Below are positions 1 through 10,769 of a DNA stretch of 54,104 nt, piece by piece. Position 1 is the first letter of the stretch. Each line of letters begins with the position of its first letter. The translations under genes and the position numbers were made by a program. The stretch is taken from contig JALJEE010002719.1 in assembly GCA_023231475.1 (NCBI GenBank), positions 1 to 54,104 on the forward strand, read 5' to 3'. This DNA is from Seison nebaliae (lineage: Eukaryota; Rotifera; Pararotatoria; Seisonacea; Seisonidae). The notes beneath the pieces were generated by a model, which saw only the letters and a program-made list of their open reading frames with translations, was not told where the DNA came from and ran no database searches.

Positions 1-345
1 CATGCACTCACGAACTTAAATTCAATTTGTATGGATGTTATTTTTGAATATGGTTTAGGTGGTACAGGAATTACTCAAGTAAAGCATTGTGGTTGTACAT
101 TTGAATCGAATGCAAATCGATATCGGGCTCATATTGGCCGATTAATATCTAATAATTTTCCTGCTCGTCAAGATTTCAGATCTTGCGACCAAAGCAGAGA
201 AGCAACAGATGGAGCTCAATTCGATGTCACTTCACCCAGAGGTTTTTGGGGAACATGCCACTCACCTTATTTTGTTAAGCTTTTCTCAAAATTTTATACT
301 TCAACTTTAGAAATATATGTGGATCTACCATCAATCATGAATTAG
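1..345 (+). CDS. C-terminal exon of an unrecognised tandem-family gene, cut by the window edge
   Basis: The frame is open from the first base and stops at 345, so only the last ~114 residues are present. They align with the ends of the two complete family members at 7628-8448 and 10770-11590. Shared landmarks are a block with SNANRYR (SNRESYR in the others) and a second with GFWGTC (GFWGNC). This copy is clearly the most divergent of the three and has a longer tail after the GFWGTC block. I do not recognise the family. There is no membrane segment in the visible part. The rest of the gene lies left of the window, so whether it is functional cannot be judged. Confidence 0.6.
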   Translation, partial: HALTNLNSICMDVIFEYGLGGTGITQVKHCGCTFESNANRYRAHIGRLISNNFPARQDFRSCDQSREATDGAQFDVTSPRGFWGTCHSPYFVKLFSKFYTSTLEIYVDLPSIMN

Positions 346-476
346 TATTATTAATACTAATAATTAATATTATTTTTCACCCATTTTTCGACTCTTAATA
401 TAATTGGACTATCTACCGAATATCTATAAATTTATTTTGAATAAGGATTGAAAGAAAATATTTGAAAAAAACTTCT

Positions 477-550
477 TGGCCAATGTGGGGATCGAACCCA
501 CGACATTCGCGTTATTAGCACGACGCTCTAACCAACTGAGCTAATCGGCC
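477..550 (-). tRNA. tRNA-Ile (anticodon AAT)
   Basis: On the minus strand the sequence folds as a cloverleaf. The acceptor stem is GGCCGAT pairing with ATTGGCC, and the D arm reads TAGCTCAGTTGGTTAGAG. The anticodon stem/loop is TCGTG-CTAATAA-CGCGA and the T arm carries GGGTTCGATCCCC. The anticodon AAT decodes isoleucine (read after A34 to I34 editing). There is no intron, and a run of seven T's just downstream on the minus strand suits a Pol III terminator. Confidence 0.96.
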
Positions 551-654
551 GACGTAAGACTTTTAGTTTAATCATATTTTATTTACTTCAGTTGTGAGAA
601 GTTTTGGAGAGAAACTTTTAAGAATAAACTTTATTTCCTTTATATATCATTATA

Positions 655-785
655 TTTGGGCAATTCAATATTGTTTGAGCGATCTCCTTCGTTACGGTCA
701 GTGATAAGAGATCTCTACCTTTCGTGAGACGTCTCTCTCAATCGTTGTGATGTTGGAAACGTGCATAGACCACTGCGCTACGAAG
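655..785 (-). repeat. SINE-like dispersed repeat, copy A
   Basis: This block is about 85% identical by eye to 11733-11872. Read on the minus strand it begins with a tRNA-like head (around CGCAGTGGTCTATGCACG), which resembles a Pol III A box, followed by a shared body. The shared head recurs alone at 9131-9164 and 9213-9249. It is moderately GC-rich against an AT-rich background. It lies just upstream of a decayed piece of the tandem family. Confidence 0.6.
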
Positions 786-843
786 ACCACGAAGACTTTT
801 CATTCGAACGAAAGCTGTTATCATCAGGAATGTACTGGCAAAT

Positions 844-1050
844 ATCATTGTTGACATGATGACAAAATTTGTTCTTCCGAAGAACTTCTTCGATGATGTT
901 CTTGAAATTTCTTCTAACTTCGATATTACTTCTCATATTCCAGAGTATTTAAGAGATAAAACCGACGCTGGAAGAAAACTTATCCATGATAACATGTACA
1001 GTGATCTATCTCATTTTCTTTTTAATTTACTCGGACGGGATTTGATTTAA
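844..1050 (+). pseudogene. Decayed 5' piece of a tandem-family gene
   Basis: A 64-codon frame starts at one of two adjacent ATGs (856 or 859). It contains the string SNFDITSHIP, matched by SNFDITSYIP in a short frame at 7368-7511, in front of the intact family gene at 7628. No matching second and third exons follow here; RPB3 begins instead at 1459. It is therefore best read as a relic or a stray first exon. It could alternatively be a very small separate gene, but nothing supports that. Confidence 0.4.
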
Positions 1051-1458
1051 TAATAAATAAATAACAACAAATCTTGTCTGAACTACTTATGGTAAATCAC
1101 TAACTTATAAGTTAAGATACAAATTTTTTAGTTTTGAAGTAATTTTTAAAATATAAGTAGAAATTAAGTTTTAGAAATTAAATGAACATTCCTAAATTTA
1201 GTATATAAAATATTTAAATAAATACCTAATTTACGTTAATTTCTTTTTAAGTTAATATTTATTGTTAGAATAAAGCAAGTTGAATGATCAATTAAATTTA
1301 AGGACGATGAAATTATTGATGAACTTTCAAGCTTTATAAATTGATTTTGTTTGAAGATTTGGTTTCCATTCAGTAGAAGAAATGATCTTATTTTACTATT
1401 TCATTCTAAAGCTTCATGAAAATTAAAAAACTTCTCAGAAATTTGATATCATCGTAAA
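1051..1458. other. AT-rich spacer
   Basis: This holds about 400 bases of very AT-rich sequence between the relic exon and RPB3. It presumably contains the RPB3 promoter. I see no further gene or repeat. Confidence 0.5.
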
Positions 1459-2329
1459 ATGAGTGAAAAGAACATAAATTTCTTTATAACTCCTGATGAA
1501 TATGACGATGAATTTCGATTGAGGTTCAGTATGGAAAATGTGGATCTTTCATTTGCCAATGCATTAAGACGAATAATGATTTCCGAAGTGCCAGTGATGG
1601 CGTTCGATTGGGTGAAGATTGAGAGGAATTCGACCGTTATGTTCGACGAATTTATTTCTCATCGTATCGGATTAGTTCCATTATATTGTGATGATGTTAT
1701 TGATGATTACATTAATCCGAAAGAATGTATATGTGAAGATTTCTGTTCCAAATGTAGTGTGAAATATTTGTTAGATGTGACAGGTCGTTCCAACGACCGA
1801 ACTTTAGTAACAACGAATGATTTCATCGCTGATCCAACTGGTACATCGGTGAAACCGTTAACTGGTCAATTGATTAATATTATTAAGAAGATCTCTCCCA
1901 GTGATGTCAGTAAATCTGAAAATGATATTGTCATTATGAAATTAGCGAAAGGACAACAACTCAAATTCTCTTGTTATGCAGTTCGGGGCGTAGGGAAAGA
2001 ACATGCCAAATTCAATGCGACAGCAGCTGTCGAATTCGAATATGATCCAGATAACGAATTACGACATACGACATTCGAGAAACCTGAAGATTGGCCAGCA
2101 TCAAAATACTCTTCAAAATTATCTCAATATTTAGGTTAGAAATGATGAAGAAAAAAAAATAAATTTCATTCATTTTCCTTTTATAGAGGAGGCTCCATAT
2201 AATCCGTTTAAGAAACCGAACAAATTCTTTTTTACAGTCGAATCAACAGGAGCTTTATTGCCCGGATCTATTTTGAAAAGTTCATTGAAAGTTCTCTTAC
2301 ACAAACTCGAATCATTGAAGTCTTTGTAA
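1459..2329 (+). CDS. POLR2C: RNA polymerase II subunit RPB3 (POLR2C)
   Basis: Exons are 1459-2134 and 2187-2329, with a 52-base intron and a GTTAGA donor. The product is 272 aa, close to the usual ~275. RPB3 pairs with RPB11 as the alpha-like assembly platform of Pol II. Diagnostic stretches are ANALRRIMISEVPVMA near residue 35, DEFISHRIGLVPL near 65, the zinc-binding cysteine cluster CICEDFCSKC near 92, GKEHAKFNATAAVEFEYDP near 180, and GALLPGSILKSSLKVL near the end. The start ATG is preceded by in-frame stops and matches the family start. The position of the second exon was fixed by frame and homology. All key features look intact. Confidence 0.96.
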
Positions 2330-2611
2330 GAGATTGCTTATTATTTTTTCAATCAAAAAGAAAATTGTTTTAAAGTTTTCAATTGTTTCTACTATAACAA
2401 TACTAAATTTCCTAAGGAATGATTCTGTAAAAAAAAAGAGGGAAATTCACGTCGAAATATTTTCTTATTCGAAATGAGAAAAGAAGAAATCTCATTTGGA
2501 TTTGAAATAAACTTTTTATTTTTTCTAATAAATTTTCTTTGATTTTTTTTTGTTAAAAATTTCCATTTCAAAACTAAAATTTTTTTCTTTTGTACATCAC
2601 AAAAGAAGAAA

Positions 2612-3775
2612 ATGGCTGAAAGCTTATTTGATGAATCGATGAGCTTAGAGAATATTAGCATCATTTCGGATGGACCGGATTCCGATTACAGTTCATATGG
2701 AAGAGAATTGAGAATTCGACACACGTCCTCATCAAATCAGAATGATAATCATATGATTGACAATGATTTACTGAATGACAATAACAATAATAACTTTAAT
2801 TTTCTTAGGAATAATTCACGTGGAATGGACATCATTTTTTATGTAGCTACAGCGATTACTTTGCAGTTTAGCATCCTTTTACTTTATTGTTCATTTTGGA
2901 TGATCTATTCGACTGAATCGATAGTTGTCGTTTTCTTATCGACATTAGATGAAGATTTTGGAAATATTCGTTTTACAGGTGCTGCAAGACTAGTACTCTT
3001 TTTAGGTAGTCTATTATTCTTCTTTGCCGTTTCGGGACTATGTTTAATTCAACAGAGGAATTACTGTCTCTTCTTCCAAGATGTCAAAGGAGCCGTGTCT
3101 CGAACTTATTTCTTTAAAATAATTTTTTCTCTTCTCGGAGTAGCTGTGTTCATTCTCGAAATAGTCTTGATGGCAATGTTAATAGAGAATCGTAGTTTAA
3201 CTCAATCTTTCCTTATGAAATATTTGGATAAACAAAAATATAATAGAGAGAAGAAGTTCTTTGAACCGAACGACCAGAATAATATCAATCGTTTTATAAG
3301 AGATAACGTTTCTAGTTCACAATTTCATGTCATTGAAAATACTTTCGGTTGTTGCGGTTTAAATGGAGTTGAGGATTATTATTCAAAGGAACTATCTACA
3401 ATCAGTCTACCACGAACTTGTTTGAATGTAGTGAAGAATATGGGCGGCAATTTCAATACTCTCACTTTCGACGATTATCAATTAATCAATTCATCTGTCG
3501 TCTCTGAACCCATAAACGATCAATCATCTTTCATTAACTTCATTAATCGGAGAGCAGGTAAAATACAAACAATGTGCGATAATAATATTCGAGAAGTGGA
3601 ATCTATACAACAAACGGTCCCCAACATTCCAATTGGTTGTCGACATATTTTACCTGAATATTTCCGAACAAGATTCACTTCTATGTTATCTATGAATATC
3701 TCCGCCGTTCTCATTACCATCTCCTATATCATCATAAGTTTCATGTTTTTAGTTACATCGAAAAAGTTAATTTAA
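2612..3775 (+). CDS. Tetraspanin with an extended N-terminal tail
   Basis: A single-exon frame of 387 aa with four membrane segments at about 74-98, 123-146, 166-191 and 361-384. Between segments 3 and 4 is a large extracellular loop carrying the tetraspanin CCG signature (C247-C248-G249) and further cysteines. Tetraspanins organise membrane microdomains by lateral contacts. Most are 220-280 aa. Here a ~70-residue Ser/Asn/Asp-rich cytosolic tail precedes the first helix, and the large loop is also long. I cannot assign an orthologue. A poly(A) signal AATAAA lies near 3818. Confidence 0.85.
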   Translation: MAESLFDESMSLENISIISDGPDSDYSSYGRELRIRHTSSSNQNDNHMIDNDLLNDNNNNNFNFLRNNSRGMDIIFYVATAITLQFSILLLYCSFWMIYSTESIVVVFLSTLDEDFGNIRFTGAARLVLFLGSLLFFFAVSGLCLIQQRNYCLFFQDVKGAVSRTYFFKIIFSLLGVAVFILEIVLMAMLIENRSLTQSFLMKYLDKQKYNREKKFFEPNDQNNINRFIRDNVSSSQFHVIENTFGCCGLNGVEDYYSKELSTISLPRTCLNVVKNMGGNFNTLTFDDYQLINSSVVSEPINDQSSFINFINRRAGKIQTMCDNNIREVESIQQTVPNIPIGCRHILPEYFRTRFTSMLSMNISAVLITISYIIISFMFLVTSKKLI

Positions 3776-4206
3776 GTAATTCAATACGATTGTCTTATGA
3801 AAGAAATATTCATGTTCAATAAACAGATTCTCTTCTTATAATTTTCTTCTCGCATCATCTCATACTAATTTATCGCAATCAAATAATTTATGTACACAAA
3901 TCCACATCTATCGTCTTATGCATTACAAAGTAATTTTAAAGTTTTTTTCGATTGTTTTTGGGTTTTTTTTTGCATAATGGAATTTTAATTTCATAATTCA
4001 TTATAACAAATTCGAGTCATGATGATAATATTGGAGAATGGAGACAATTGTAGCTTAATCTTGATAGATAAATTTATCATCTTTAATATAGTCTAAAAAG
4101 TATTGTCGAGTAAAATGAAATTTAAATTTTAAGCTGATTTCGGAAAATCGAAAACTTGTCGAAATAAATCAATTATTCTAAAACGGTAACTTGTTTGATT
4201 CACGTA
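3776..4206. other. Intergenic AT-rich stretch
   Basis: This is the 3' flank of the tetraspanin (with AATAAA) and the upstream region of SF3B6. It contains homopolymer T runs but no gene that I can support. Confidence 0.5.
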
Positions 4207-4674
4207 ATGGCATTGTCTCACAGAAATGTTAAACATTTCCCTACTTTTATTAAACTTTCATTAATTTTTTCAGTTACGATTAGCACCAGAAGTGAATAGA
4301 ATTCTTTTTGTTAAGAATCTTCCCTATAAACTATCGGAAGAAGATTTGTACAGTATATTTGGTCGATTTGGAGGAATTCGACAAATTCGAATGTTGGTGA
4401 GTTCTATTAAAGTTTTAACTAATTTTCTGTTCGATTTAGTGGAATTACGCAGGGAACTATGGGAACTGCTTATGTAGTTTACAATGATATTTATGATGCG
4501 AAGAATGCATGTGAGAAATTGTCTGGTTTCAGTGTTGGTAATCGTTATCTGGTCGTCGCATATTATCAACCGCAGAAGACACAGAGGCGAATCGATCTGA
4601 AAAGGAAAGAAATGGACATGGAGAAGATTCGGAAAACATATTACACTGGAAACGCTAGTCAAGACAAAACTTGA
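4207..4674 (+). CDS. SF3B6: Splicing factor 3B subunit 6 (p14, SF3b14a)
   Basis: Exons are 4207-4227, 4274-4392 and 4440-4674, giving 124 aa (human 125). The first exon encodes only seven residues (MALSHRN). The protein is a single [19 protein letters not shown] (RNP2), then [17 protein letters not shown] (RNP1). p14 touches the branch-point adenosine within the U2 snRNP SF3b complex. A donor at 4393 (GTTGGT) with an acceptor at 4439 restores an exact alignment through the loop between the two halves. A GTGAGT four bases further on would break the frame. A poly(A) signal sits around 4688. Confidence 0.93.
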
Positions 4675-4818
4675 GAATTTCTTTCTAATAAATTTCTTCC
4701 CATCTCATTCATTCTATTTCATTTGTTAAATAAATTTCTTTATTTGTTAGGTAGAATAAAGTTTATGTGTTTCAATATAATGCAATTTAATAATTTGTCA
4801 TTCTTCGTCATTTATGTG

Positions 4819-4900
4819 GACGAGGTGGCCGAGTGGTTAAGGCGTTGGACTGCTAATCCAATGGGCTCTGCCCGCGTGGGTTCGAATCCCATCCTCGTCG
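4819..4900 (+). tRNA. tRNA-Ser (anticodon GCT)
   Basis: This is an 82-base type II tRNA. The acceptor stem is GACGAGG with CCTCGTC, and the D arm reads GGCCGAGTGGTTAAGGC. The anticodon stem/loop is TTGGA-CTGCTAA-TCCAA with GCT at 4852-4854. A long variable arm follows, then the T arm GTGGGTTCGAATCCCAT. There is no intron. A T run at about 4907-4913 is a suitable Pol III terminator. Confidence 0.96.
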
Positions 4901-5062
4901 AAAAAATTTTTTTCAATAAACTTTCCCAAAATATCTTCGTCGTGTGGAATTCAAATCAACTAACGAAGATAGCGTTTAATTACCACGTTTAATCAGATAA
5001 ATTACCTCTAAATCTCGGTTTGATAGAGTTTGGATTTAAAATTAAACTATGAAAAAAGAATT

Positions 5063-5190
5063 ACTTCAGTATTTGCATAATCGATAGAAATTCGTACACG
5101 ATGTCAATGGACCAAATCAGGATTAAAAACAATTTACGGTTGATCCGGAAATGCAAAAATACCACTTTTGAAAAATGCTCAATAATTACG
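5063..5190 (+). repeat. Diverged direct repeat, unit 1
   Basis: It shares order and several blocks with 5769-5910: CTTCAGTATTT at the start, a perfect ACGGTTGATCCGGAAATGCA, then AAATGCTCAAT. The spacing between units is about 715 bases. No coding frame is conserved, so it is probably an old non-coding repeat. Confidence 0.5.
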
Positions 5191-5768
5191 TCACTTTTTA
5201 ATTTTTTTTTGTAATTTTTTATTTTTTAAATAAATTGACCATGCTTTACAACTATAGATATAATTACTGGAAAGCACACAGCAGCATACTGGAAAGAGAA
5301 AAAGAAAAATTTTATCGAAAATTCCCTCTTAATGCACGCAATTAATTTAAATTAATTAACTAATACTAAAGTGGAGCTATTGAATGATTTATTTTTTTTT
5401 TTATTTTATTTTATTTTATATATGCACTCTAATAAAAAATACCTGATTAGACAGAAGTTACGACCTGTTTTGTAAAACTCCAAAATATCCGATTACTTTA
5501 AGTTTTTACTCTAGATATAATATGTTGAAATATGACGCCATTTTGTGAAAAATGTAGAAATTTTACCATTTTTTCAAGAAAAATTGAGAAAAAACTAAAA
5601 AATGCTCGTTACATTTTCCTTGATAAAATCATGAATATTGATCCAAACTGTTTAATTTTTTGAATATAGGTTAACAATTAATAATGAATTTTTTCTAAAT
5701 AATTACTCCAAGAATCTGTGCACCTTTAAGTGCGCTCAAATACGTGCATTTTTTGCGCTATAGTATTG

Positions 5769-5910
5769 CTTCAGTATTTCCAAAATCGTTGAAAATTTAC
5801 ACATGGGGGTTTTCGATGGTGACGATTTCAAAAAATCAAACCACGATTTAAAATAGTTTACGGTTGATCCGGAAATGCAAAAACACAAGTTGTAGAAAAT
5901 GCTCAATTGT
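5769..5910 (+). repeat. Diverged direct repeat, unit 2
   Basis: Second copy of the block at 5063-5190, with about 15 extra bases in its middle. The sequence between the two units (5190-5769) is AT-rich, with no gene that I can support. Confidence 0.5.
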
Positions 5911-6022
5911 ATCGAGCCTTGTATGTATAGGACTCTTATCATGTCTGGATTTTTTTTTCCATAATGTATGGAGGACTCGAGTCTTATCACTTTGGACTCA
6001 CGGATCATAATCACAGCACTAC

Positions 6023-6188
6023 ATGCCACCATATTTTTCAAAGTTTTTCGAGCGTATGGAAGATATAATTGATCGAAAAGTTTTAATTTTTACTTCAATT
6101 TTCTTTGTAATAACCTCCTCGTTGCTTTTAGCACGACGAATTAATTTTAAAAATATTATTTGCAATTGGAGAACCAACGTTATCAAAC
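6023..6188 (+). CDS. Possible first exon with a membrane anchor
   Basis: The frame from ATG 6023 (or 6050) encodes one hydrophobic segment (VLIFTSIFFVITSSLLLA) followed by a basic stretch. It reaches a GTTAGG donor-like site, the preferred donor style in this window. I could not find a convincing continuation: acceptors near 6257 and 6494 give short or stopped frames. It may be a small gene, a relic, or chance. Confidence 0.22.
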
Positions 6189-6205
6189 GAAGAAATCCAG
6201 GTTAG

Positions 6206-7367
6206 GAACATTTATATCTTTTGATTTATCTTCGGAATTATATTAATTATTCTTAGATCTATGAGAAATTGAATGGGGAATTTAGTACCCAAAAACAACC
6301 CCATTTCAAATCCGTTACTTATACAATTAACTTTATCACTTAACTTCTTTTGGATCCATTTAATTATACGAACGGTAACGAAGAAAAACGATTTAGAGTC
6401 ATTTTAGAACTAAACTTCTCAAACGAACCTACAATCGACGTATTATAATGACGATCCACTGTTTCCAATCGTGCAATAGTTTTCTTCTTTTCAGTGGTAA
6501 AAATTGTGAATTACTTAACACTTTAGATTCCCATATATTGGCTTTTCTCTCATCATCGATTCCTAATTCAATTATCAATAATCTAATGAGTTGAAAGTGT
6601 TTTCAAGTGAAAGAAAACAATTTTTTGTTATTTTTTTATTATCGTTCAGAACGATTCGTTCTTTTCTATATTGAATATATTAAATAATCTATAGAACGAT
6701 AATGAAATCTAATATAAAAAATACTGACAGTATTTTCTTATCGACAATTTTTTAGTCAATGATTTATATTAAATTAAAAAACCCTGAAGTTAATCAACTT
6801 GTTAATTGTCTTGTTTCCATTCTTGGTTGTAAAATCAATACTCAGCGTAAGTTGTCCTTCGTCGTTTTTGGAAACCGTTAAATTTCAGGAATTGATTGGA
6901 AACTATTTATTCCAATGTCTATTCAAAACAGAAATGTTTAAAAATACTTTTTCTTTATCTGATCACTTTATTTCTTCGTAGTTTATGTATAAAGAACAAA
7001 CTATAGCTAACTAAAAAGGCAGTGAATTTCGGTATTAACAATGGTGTAGTTTAATTTTAGCCATATGTATAAGTAGTATTTCAGCTTACCATACTAGTAT
7101 TTGTTAGCCATAAAAGCTAACAGAATATAAAAAAATATTTTAAAAATGATTTTTCTTCACGTAATGCTAACATTACGGATTTCTTCTTGAATCTTAGTAG
7201 AAGGTTTTGAACGAACGGGCGTTAAAGGATTCAGATATATTCCAAATATTTAATTGAAGTTCTTCGGAAATCCTCATTTATTAACTTAATATAGGGAAAG
7301 TATATAATTAAATAAATTTCCAGGTTTTTACTATATTCTTATAGTTCACATTGGTTCCTTTAGAACT
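6206..7367. other. Gene-poor stretch with relic of the tandem family
   Basis: Mostly AT-rich sequence. A piece at about 6799-6860 resembles 9938-9985 (shared MKSIL/VKSIL-type frame). The block 7155-7275 resembles 9550-9730 (shared text around AGAAGGTTTTGAACGAAC). Both are consistent with a tandem duplication of the unit that carries the family genes. Confidence 0.4.
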
Positions 7368-7627
7368 ATGCTTGCATCTTTTGAACAGTTTATTTCTTCC
7401 ATTATGCTTCTGCCGGCGTTACCTCTGATATCAAATTTTGATATTACTTCCTATATTCCTGACGCACCCAAAGAATATATTGCGACGAGTAGGAATCTTC
7501 TTTTAAATTGATTCTTTTCATTTATACGTATGATTGAAATATTTAAAATTTTTCTTCTATAAATTTATCTTTATAATTTCTTTAAAACTTCTAGTTGTTG
7601 ATTATATCTATTGATAATAATTGGCAA

Positions 7628-8448
7628 ATGAATCTGAGTATTATCGGAATTATTCTATTATTAAACCGAATGAAATCAATGAAGAGCTACACTTTCTGGA
7701 AATTAAGTAGTGCGGCAATTCACTACGACGATGAACAACTATTGAAATATTTTATAAAATGTTCGTTCTGTGAATTATGTACGGGAGTGGCGGTTAGCAT
7801 TTACCAATCTTCAACGAAATATGCACTTCTTGATGACAAATATGAAGATAAGCTAATCAATATTTCAGTTGTGTTCCAAAAAATTCGTTAGTGTTATATT
7901 AAAATTGTCTATATAACATTGAACTAACAGCAACTGGCTTACGGAAGAAAGTGGTTAGAGCGACAAATGTTTTAAACTCAAATGTGAAATTTACTCTTGG
8001 TTTTATTCAATTAAGTGACATTTCTCCTCAACTAACTGAAATTGATTATAGAAATGGATGGGCATATTTTCATTCCTTTTACCATGGTAATGATCTATTA
8101 TATTTTTTAACGAAATTAGTTCCCTCGCTAAAATTGATAGTGAGCATCCAGGTCATGGTAATGAGATCTTATGAACTAATGAATTATTATGCGTCTGCTC
8201 GAATAATTTCTTTACAATCAAATCGTGAATCATATAGAATTCAATTTAACGGTACAACGAGTACTACAACATTCCCTCTTGGTAATTCTTTAATAGAATG
8301 TCACATGGACGAACATCGAATTCCGGCGAATGGTCAACCATTCACAGTAAGTGAAGGTGTTGGTTTTTGGGGGAACTGTTTCACTGTTCTCGGGAAAGTC
8401 CCTATGGATTTTAAAGTTCTAAATTTGAGATTTGATTTAACTGTCTAA
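7628..8448 (+). CDS. Unrecognised tandem-family gene, complete copy 1
   Basis: Exons are 7628-7886 and 7931-8448 with a 44-base intron (donor GTTAGT), giving 258 aa. The start MNLSIIGIILLLNRM matches MNFRIIGIIMLLNRM in copy 2. Other shared landmarks are LLKYFIKCSFCE near residue 40, LLDDKYEDKL near 70, YFLTKLVPSLKL near 145 and GFWGNCFT near 240. The exon frame is open further left to 7595. A separate short frame at 7368-7511 contains SNFDITSYIP and may be an upstream exon, but no splice in the right phase joins the two. No signal peptide is certain. The function is unknown; equal length and intron position in two copies argue for real selection. Confidence 0.7.
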
Positions 8449-9130
8449 ATGGATGTGTTTTAAAACCAAAAATTAATATGCTTCAATATTTCCCATTTTT
8501 CTATTCAATATAAAAATTATTTCGTTCTATTTTTGTTCTGCTTCACGTTCTATTTCTTTGTTTATCATTTTCCCAAAAATTTTATGTTATAGATTATAAG
8601 ATTATCTTCCAAAAAACAATTCTATGCGACATAGAATCGATTAAAATAGTATTTATACCCAAACTTAAATTTAACATTTTTTAATATTTCTTACATTAAT
8701 GGACTCTTAATTAATATGTAGTGATATATCCGCCATGTAAATAAGAAATGGGACTGAACACATGAAAAGCGACAAAATATGCATTTTGATTAAAATTCAC
8801 TTGAAGACACTTTTCCAAAACAATAAAAAAAATATAAGAAAACGTCACATTTAAAAGTATCGTTGAAACGAAAATTTAAAAAAAAAGTAAAGAAATAATG
8901 TACAAATTTGCAAAACTTATTATACTATATCATGAAATAAAATGATTTGGTCATAAAACAAGTCCAAGATAGAGTCATAAAAGATATGGTTATAATCATA
9001 TGATTGGACTGGTAGCTGGTATTTTCCTCGCCCTACATAAAATTTGTTGAAAATTTTTTTTTTTTTTTTTTTTATTTATAAAATCAAATCCCCCCGGGGC
9101 AAATTAAAAAAAAATTAGCTGTAAAATTTA
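8449..9130. other. AT-rich spacer with a long T run
   Basis: No gene is visible. A T run of about 30 bases lies at 9052-9073, next to a small GC pocket (CCCCCCGGGG) at 9091-9100. Confidence 0.5.
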
Positions 9131-9164
9131 GGGCGTGCGTAGAGCAGTAGTCTACGCACGTTCC
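9131..9164 (+). repeat. Hairpin-forming SINE head, copy C
   Basis: The segment forms a perfect 10-bp stem, CGTGCGTAGA with TCTACGCACG, around a 7-base loop. The same motif starts the minus-strand reading of the repeats at 655-785 and 11733-11872, but here the body is missing. Confidence 0.55.
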
Positions 9165-9212
9165 ACGCATATTAGAGAAATAACGTACCCTGCAGCTCGA
9201 TAGAGTCATACT

Positions 9213-9249
9213 GGGGCGTGCGTAACACAGTGGTTTATGCACGTTCCCA
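9213..9249 (+). repeat. Hairpin-forming SINE head, copy D
   Basis: Second isolated head, 82 bases from copy C in the same orientation. The stem is CGTGCGTAA with TTATGCACG, containing one mismatch, followed by GTTCCCAAC as in the full copies. Confidence 0.55.
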
Positions 9250-9929
9250 ACTTCTAATACATACAATTCTACTAATCTAATACAAATGACAATTGTCATT
9301 TCATAAATTATACTGAACTTCTAATAGTTATGACTAAAATATCAGATTAAACAGTGAATTTTTATCAGAAATTATCAATTTAGATAGATTCCGTCAGGAA
9401 AAAGAAAAGGACAGTGAATTCCTCTATAAAGTGAATTACCGTGTTAGATTCAAAAAATGGTCACGTTTTTTCTTCCTAGTTTATTTATAAAAGTTAGCAG
9501 AATAAACTATTTGAAAAATGCATTTGGTGATGTTTAGGCAATGGTTGTGAAGCAACATTATGAATTTCTTGTTGAGTATTAGCAGAAGGTTTCGAACGAA
9601 CAGAAGGTGATTACGAAGGGTACTCTTTTGAGAGAAAGTTCGGAAATATGTTCCTAGAATCATTACGAAGTTAACGGAAATTAGATATATTTCAAATATC
9701 TAATTCAGATTCTTCGAGAAAATTAAAAGTTTGAAAATTGTTTTTCTACTTCATATTTTCTAGCTTATTAGAATTTCGAACGAACAACAAATACCATGAA
9801 GTTAAGGGAGATTTAATAGGTAATTCATTCTCAAATTCATCTCATTTGATAATTAAATATTCTCCGCTTGATCAGAATTATTTTAATAATTTATAAAAAA
9901 AAATATTAATATTAATATAAAATAAAGTT

Positions 9930-10440
9930 AATAAATTTTGTTGTCAACCATGTTCTCAATTTTTGTCATGAAATCGATACTGGGTGAACAATTATTTCGC
10001 AGACCTGAAGACTTCAAACATTTCTCTAGAATAAGTATCAATTCCACTATCATTATGATCTATATTCAAAATTGGGAAATTTTCCGTGTCCAATTTGAGA
10101 GCGAGTATATGGTATGTAAAGTTAATTCTCGGGCATTCGATTTTCCAACATAATCGAAGTTGGACAATTCGGTGTTATAACATTTTCAAAAATTCGGTGA
10201 TAAATTGATGCTCGACAATTATGAACAGAAAATAAAAAATGCAATATTTCATTTCATAAAATCAAATAAATACTTATGTCACTACATGTATCGATTCCGC
10301 ATTAAATTAGAACATATTTCAGATTCAAGACCACTGGATTTTAATGGCATCCCACAATTGATCTTCTGTTTTAAAGTATTTGATTCCATGGTAACGTCTT
10401 TTCCAGAAAATTCCCGATCGATTCTTAGTTGGATTTAGGA
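9930..10440 (+). pseudogene. Decayed tandem-family copy
   Basis: Two short frames (to 10153 and 10205-10438) lie where another family member would be expected. One contains NWEIFRVQFES, resembling NRESYRIQFDS of the intact copy at 10770-11590. Another piece matches 6799-6860. No full-length frame can be built and no splice sites restore one. It reads as a remnant of an older duplication. Confidence 0.35.
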
Positions 10441-10769
10441 CTGGGGACTTATGGTGGATGGTCCAATAACGTAATATTCTCTTTTTCTAACTCTTCAATA
10501 GAGTACCGATTCGAATTAAAGATTTCTTATAGCTCACTTTCTTAGCATCAGTTTCTGGAACATATTCCATATGCCTAATATATATATATATTATACAGAT
10601 ATTAATATATACATATGCAAAATTTGAAGTACATAATTAAGTAGATTTCCAGTTTTTTCCAATATTTTTCTAATTTATATTTTGTAATTTATATTTTCTG
10701 ATATCTTATTAGAATTCGCTGAAATTTTTTTCATTAGATATTTATAGAATTGACGATAATAATTGCAAA

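Noticed and set aside
4723-4992. 89-codon frame covering the tRNA-Ser
   Set aside because: The frame runs straight through a perfect tRNA gene and has no other support.
10577-10612. TATATATA palindromic run
   Set aside because: It is simple AT repeat, expected in DNA this AT-rich.
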